Assembly (NCBI RefSeq): GCF_003287455.1
Contig: NZ_PRLC01000007.1
Location: 1-64,000, forward strand
DNA from: Faecalibacterium hattorii
GTDB taxonomy: Bacteria; Bacillota; Clostridia; Oscillospirales; Ruminococcaceae
Direction of reading: 5' to 3'
Length of the DNA stretch: 64,000 nucleotides
This document shows positions 60,382 through 64,000 of this stretch, piece by piece. The notes under the pieces are model-generated. The model ran no database searches and had not been told where the DNA came from. It saw nothing but the letters and a program-made list of their open reading frames with translations. Within the stretch, counting starts at the first letter, position 1. Each line of letters opens with the position of its first letter. The translations under genes were made by a program, and so were the position numbers.

Positions 60382-61428
60382 ATGCAGGATCGTTCGACGA
60401 TGACGCTGGGGGGATACCTGTACAGCGTTTTCTGGAAATTCGTGGTGGGCTATGTATGGTACCGCAGCCTGCTGTTCCGCCCGCTGGCGGGGCTTGAACG
60501 CAAAGCATCGCTGCACATTCTTTTGTGGCTGACGGCGGCTGCGGTACTTGCGCTCAGCCTTGGCTTCCGCCGCAGAAAAAACGGGTGGATCTCTTCAGCC
60601 TGCATCTTTCTGCCGTTTGGGCTGTACACGGTGCTGGCTTACGCAAACACCTTCCGCACACGCATTCTGCTGATTTTGATGCTGGCGGCTGTGCTGGCAA
60701 TGGGCCTTACCGCCGTGATGTTCTGGGGCAGGCGGCTCTCGCGCCGCCGTTTCCGGGCAAGGGTCTCCCGCTGGAAGTACCTGATGGTGTGTACGGCAGT
60801 CTCGGCCAGTGTCTGCCTAATCGGCAGTGTAGGGTGGCATGCGTTTCTGGAAGGGGAGCTGTTTCCCGCCGCAGTAAAAGCACAGGCATCGGCCGTGGAT
60901 GAAACGCAGGCGCAGACCATTGCCTCGAACATCAGTGAGGTGCTGAAGCTGCAGCCCGAGGTCTGGCAGGACCTTACCACGGCCCAGCGCATCGACACGA
61001 TGCAGACGATCTGCAACATCGAGGTGTATTATCTGGGCCTGCCCTGTGCGGTCACGGTGAGCGGTGCGAACCTTCCGGAAAACACGCTGGGCAGTTACGA
61101 TGACAGCAGCCGGGCCATCAGCATCAGCATCGAACATCTGGAAAATGACCCGGTGGAAGAAGTGCTGGACACCCTGCTGCACGAGATCTACCATTGTTAC
61201 GAACATCGCCTTGCAGAGGTGTACACCTCCGCAGACCCGGAACTGCAGCGGCTGCGGCTTTTCCGCGATGCAGCCGATTATGCCAATGAGGTGGCGCAGC
61301 CGGTGGACCCGGAAGAAGACTACAACGCCTATGCCGCGCAGGCACTGGAAACGGACAGCCGCGCTTATGCCGCTGCCGGTGTGCAGGAATACTACCACCG
61401 CATCGCGGTCTATATGGCGCAGAACTGA
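60382..61428 (+). CDS. Membrane zinc metalloprotein (HExxH)
   Basis: 348 residues. The N-terminal half has about four hydrophobic helices (ILLWLTAAAVLALSLGF, FLPFGLYTVLAYA, ILLILMLAAVLAMGLTAV, YLMVCTAVSASVCLIGSVGW). The C-terminal half is extracytoplasmic or cytoplasmic and has the motif HEIYH (about 266-270, in TLLHEIYHCYEHRL) with later Glu/Tyr-rich helices. It is a predicted membrane metallopeptidase, last in the island. The weak site GGAG lies 3-4 bases before the ATG. Substrate is unknown. Confidence 0.78.
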   Translation: MQDRSTMTLGGYLYSVFWKFVVGYVWYRSLLFRPLAGLERKASLHILLWLTAAAVLALSLGFRRRKNGWISSACIFLPFGLYTVLAYANTFRTRILLILMLAAVLAMGLTAVMFWGRRLSRRRFRARVSRWKYLMVCTAVSASVCLIGSVGWHAFLEGELFPAAVKAQASAVDETQAQTIASNISEVLKLQPEVWQDLTTAQRIDTMQTICNIEVYYLGLPCAVTVSGANLPENTLGSYDDSSRAISISIEHLENDPVEEVLDTLLHEIYHCYEHRLAEVYTSADPELQRLRLFRDAADYANEVAQPVDPEEDYNAYAAQALETDSRAYAAAGVQEYYHRIAVYMAQN

Positions 61429-61729
61429 TGTTACAACAGCAAATGCGGAACAGAACCGTTGACTTTTTCTGGAGGCACTGTACTGGGAAACATGAGCGTG
61501 TTGCGTTCTTGAAACGTCGCCTTTGTGCTTTTCCTTTCATAGGGCAGTGCGAACCTCCTCACGGCACAAGCCTCTGCCATCCTGAAAACCTCCGGTTCGC
61601 ACCACAGAAAAACAGTATTTTGCCCCAAATGCACTTTTCTTTTCATGCAACTCAATGTATAATACGAGTGTAATGTATATTTGCTCAGCTTCGACAGACC
61701 TTTTTCGATGTTTTTTAGAGAAGTTTGCC
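61429..61729. other. Non-coding stretch with a candidate structured RNA and array leader
   Basis: GTGCGAACC (61547-61555) pairs with GGTTCGCAC (61594-61602) across a 38-nt loop. A TTGACT box at 61459 lies upstream. TATAAT at 61659-61664, with a poor -35, could be the leader promoter of the CRISPR array. No ORF has a ribosome site. Confidence 0.4.
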
Positions 61730-62028
61730 ATTACAACTTATCCCCGCAAGGGGACGGAAACCCATGAATTCTTACTGATGACCCTTGCCCCCAACATTAC
61801 AACTTACCCCCGTAAGGGGACGAAAGCAAATTCAGCTTATCATGCCTTTCAATAACGCTCTGAGATTACAGCTTACCTCGCAAGGGGACGAAAGCAAAAG
61901 CCGCAAGGCGGTCTAGAGATTTATTGGGCTTACGACTTATCCCCGCTAGGGGACGGAAACCCCATCTTCTTGTCGGCGATCGTGATATACATACCGATTA
62001 CAACTTATCCCCGCGAGGGGACAACAAA
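61730..62028 (+). CRISPR. Short degenerate CRISPR array, five repeats, four spacers
   Basis: Repeats of 31-32 bp start at 61730, 61796, 61865, 61929 and 61997 with the core ATTACAACTTATCCCCGC / AGGGGACGGAAAC. Spacers are 34, 37, 33 and 36 bp. The GGAAAC or GAAAGC end is the 5'-handle type of type III arrays. Repeats differ in several positions, and the last one loses the GAAAC end, so the leader is on the left and the trailer on the right. No cas gene for processing or interference lies in the window. Confidence 0.88.
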
Positions 62029-62070
62029 GCACCTCCGCCACTGGCGTTTTGCCAGCAGCGGAGGTGCTTT
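62026..62070. terminator. Bidirectional terminator at the array end
   Basis: AAAGCACCTCCGC (62026-62038) pairs perfectly with 62058-62070; an inner CTGGC/GCCAG pair extends it. It separates the array from the convergent CARF gene. Confidence 0.85.
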
Positions 62071-62095
62071 GTGTTATCCTTATTCTATTTACAGG

Positions 62096-63559
62096 TTACA
62101 GGGCAAGCGCCATGCCTGCGGAAATGGTCATTGTAACAGGAAGCGCTTTGGCACCCTGAGGAACATTTGGCCTCATGGGACGGAGCTCCTGCAGGTAGTC
62201 CGTCACATCCTGCAGGAGCTGCTCAATATGAGCAATGTCCAGCGGGAGAATGCGGTCGCTCTGCAAGCCAAAAGAGTTATCGTTTGCATGGTTGACCTGA
62301 TTGCGGTAATGTATCACCCTTTGATAAAGCATTGCCGCTCCTTCGACCTGTCGCTGTACCTTATGGTCTATGACCAGCTGTCCAAAATCAATTGCCTCCT
62401 TCACATAGTCGTGGACCTCTTCTGCACTTGCCACGCCAAACAATATATTGCCGTCTTCATTTTCTCTGTTTCTGTTCAAGCGCAAATCTGCCGTATAGTG
62501 AAGTTTTTGCTGCAGCAGCGCCATCCGGCAGAAATGGAAATGAAACAATGGATACACCCATGGTTTCCCTTTGTTCTCTTTCCGTGTTTCCAAATATTTG
62601 AGCCCGCTTTCCGTAGGCTGTAAAAAAATATGGCTGCAAATATACTCCGGCATCTGCTCACACAACAATGTCAGCGCCTGCTGATATAACCCATGCTTTG
62701 CACACCAGCTCACCAGTTCCGGCAGCTTATCCAAAGCCCTCCGGTTATTTTCCTGTGATGCCAGCAGACCTTCGAATTCCATACGGAAACGATCATTCAA
62801 CAGATGAAAAAACAGGCTGATCAGGGTTTTGCTCTCTTTAGGCGGTGTCTGTAATGCCTGTGCGATCTGACGCAGATCCTCATTCAGTGCCTGCACCCGG
62901 CACAAAGCCAGATCATCCGAGAATCGATTGATGCAGGTCAGCAGCATGTGCAGAACCGGGTCGTTTTCGCCTTCGCTCTGCAAGTAATTTTTCAGCTTTT
63001 GTGCCGTTCCGGTAGAAAAGAATTCGTCCATTGCTGTGATCAGGTCGAATAAATTGTACAGCATACTGCTGTCGTGGATGCGGGAAGTCCCGTCCGGGCA
63101 CAGCTCAGAATAGATCACTCTGCGGGTCTCCACGCCTCGCAGGTCCCGCATACACCGGGCAGCTGTTACCAGCAGCATGGCAGTGTCCCGCATACCACCA
63201 GAAAGGTCGATGGAAAGGGTATCTTCTGCTTCGATTTTACCCAGCAGCAAAGAGATCGCCCGGAACTGCGCTTGATCATCCATGCTGTCCGGCACCGGGA
63301 TCACCACAAGCCGCTCTGCCGGAATGTCCACTGAAGGCAGGAACACATCCCGGAAATACTCTACAGTGGTGCAGGTTTTTCCGTCCGGCAGATGCACGGT
63401 AGGTTTGGTGCGCACCAACTCACTGCACAGCGCCAGAATGTAGTCCGGGCCTTCTTTGTGCTTTCTTAGTTCCTGAACGGCCGCTTCGTTGGTTTGGGTA
63501 TGGATATTCGGATTTCTGCCGAACGGACTCATATACAAAAGCAATACATTGCGTTCCAT
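62096..63559 (-). CDS. CARF-HEPN ribonuclease (Csm6/Csx1-like)
   Basis: 487 residues. The N-terminal part is a CARF sensor: LLLYMSPFGRNPN (about 7-19), then IDLSGGMRDTAMLLV (about 117-131), the ligand-binding motif of proteins activated by cyclic oligoadenylate. The C-terminal part is helical with the HEPN RNase motif RNQVNH (about 419-424, Rx4H). Known relatives degrade RNA when type III CRISPR complexes make the signal. No cas10 is in view. AGGAGGATGTGTAAG precedes the ATG. Expressed from the promoter at 63694-63722. Confidence 0.85.
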   Translation of the reverse strand: MERNVLLLYMSPFGRNPNIHTQTNEAAVQELRKHKEGPDYILALCSELVRTKPTVHLPDGKTCTTVEYFRDVFLPSVDIPAERLVVIPVPDSMDDQAQFRAISLLLGKIEAEDTLSIDLSGGMRDTAMLLVTAARCMRDLRGVETRRVIYSELCPDGTSRIHDSSMLYNLFDLITAMDEFFSTGTAQKLKNYLQSEGENDPVLHMLLTCINRFSDDLALCRVQALNEDLRQIAQALQTPPKESKTLISLFFHLLNDRFRMEFEGLLASQENNRRALDKLPELVSWCAKHGLYQQALTLLCEQMPEYICSHIFLQPTESGLKYLETRKENKGKPWVYPLFHFHFCRMALLQQKLHYTADLRLNRNRENEDGNILFGVASAEEVHDYVKEAIDFGQLVIDHKVQRQVEGAAMLYQRVIHYRNQVNHANDNSFGLQSDRILPLDIAHIEQLLQDVTDYLQELRPMRPNVPQGAKALPVTMTISAGMALAL

Positions 63560-63693
63560 CTTACACATCCTCCTGTTCTGTCCGCATCCGCAGCAGCTTC
63601 TGCTACCAGGTCTCATGCCGCTGTGATACGGTCACTTTGTTCGCACCGGGAAATTCTGCTACAGTTTTATCCTGGGCGGTTTCTTTTATCTGC

Positions 63694-63722
63694 ATCATAT
63701 CATGAAGCCGTTCTGCATGCAA
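63694..63722 (-). promoter_or_regulatory. Promoter of the CARF-HEPN gene
   Basis: On the minus strand: TTGCAT (63717-63722), 17-bp spacer, TATGAT (63694-63699). Confidence 0.6.
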
Positions 63723-63779
63723 GATAAAATAAAGTTTTTTCAGACCTTTATTCTTTCGATATTTTGTGCTATATTTAGC

Positions 63780-63812
63780 GTATGATCCCCGCAAGGGGGC
63801 AACACCAAGCAG
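63780..63812 (+). repeat. Isolated CRISPR-repeat-like sequence
   Basis: GTATGATCCCCGCAAGGGGG then CAACACC has the palindromic core CCCCGC...GGGG and spacing of the array repeat at 61730. Only one copy is seen here. The surrounding 63560-63973 holds no other recognisable gene apart from the promoter of the CARF gene. Confidence 0.5.
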
Positions 63813-63973
63813 CACCAAAAAGAAAGACGCGGTTATTCTATGTACACGCTTTTTATGTATCTCGTTGCGCCGGCTGTAATGAACATCATTTTCAGGAAGA
63901 ATAATTTAGAACTTCTTGCTTAACTATCTGCAACTTGTGAGCTTTTTTCTTTGCAGTAACAAGGGAGTGTATT

Positions 63974-64000
63974 ATGTTCATTAACTTTACCAACCATCCG
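63974..64000 (+). CDS. Start of a gene cut by the right edge
   Basis: ATG TTC ATT AAC TTT ACC AAC CAT CCG encodes MFINFTNHP to the window end, with GGGAG six bases before the ATG. The beginning (F-x-N-x-T-N-H-P) resembles small CRISPR-accessory or CARF-linked proteins, but nine residues are not enough to name it. Confidence 0.6.

Noticed and set aside
46943-61428. Integrated conjugative element
   Set aside because: A VirD4-like ATPase is present but no relaxase, integrase, pilus or VirB homologue and no attachment-site repeats were found.
61730-62028. Functional stand-alone CRISPR-Cas system
   Set aside because: Repeats are degenerate and no Cas1, Cas2, Cas6 or Cas10 gene is in the window.

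Overview
The window looks like chromosome of a high-GC Firmicute close to Faecalibacterium (Ruminococcaceae). This is inferred from strong AGGAGG ribosome sites, GC-rich codon use, the gene families present and a Faecalibacterium-type intergenic repeat; no marker gene proves it. At the left edge a minus-strand pair of consensus promoters and a leader feed an rRNA operon whose 16S gene lies outside the window.

Positions 0.5-46 kb are mainly housekeeping. They include anaerobic ribonucleotide reductase and its activase (nrdD, nrdG), recQ, a surface-polysaccharide cluster (two-domain glycosyltransferase, Wzt/Wzm-type ABC exporter, rfbC), a DacF-type carboxypeptidase and a dipicolinate synthase pair. 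Next come a type I toxin-like locus, a C69 dipeptidase, pyruvate phosphate dikinase, a stand-alone GlmU-type acetyltransferase, pth-mfd, a GH2 glycosidase and ptsH-ptsI. The HPr has Lys in place of regulatory Ser46. A CDF cation exporter, an aminotransferase, isocitrate dehydrogenase, a Wzx-type flippase, small lipoproteins, an AbrB-like regulator, an alpha/beta hydrolase, an S41 peptidase and a patatin follow. Decayed genes include a 5'-truncated antiporter, an internally deleted Rpn-type gene and a duplicated ppdK tail.

Positions 46.8-61.4 kb are a compact accessory island, all on the plus strand, and the most unusual part of the window. It encodes an XRE regulator, a ClpA/B-like AAA+ ATPase, a protein fusing a JAMM deubiquitinase-like protease to an E1/ThiF domain, and a protein made of fourteen 14-residue Gly-Gly-Gly repeats. 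It also encodes a membrane protein with an E2-like C-terminal half, a HerA/FtsK-like ATPase, a VirD4/TraG-like ATPase, two HExxH metalloproteins, a ClpP-like protease and several small unknown proteins. Four internal promoters carry a related 17-19 bp motif exactly 40 bp before the -10 box, and a perfect palindrome of the same motif lies upstream of the regulator gene. The island therefore appears to be one co-regulated ubiquitin-like conjugation, unfolding and proteolysis system. No beta-grasp modifier is recognisable by eye; the Gly-repeat protein and the small unknown proteins are the candidates.

Positions 61.7-64 kb hold a short degenerate type III-like CRISPR array of five repeats without cas effector genes. 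A convergent CARF-HEPN (Csm6/Csx1-like) RNase gene, one isolated repeat-like copy and the first nine codons of another gene at the right edge complete the window.
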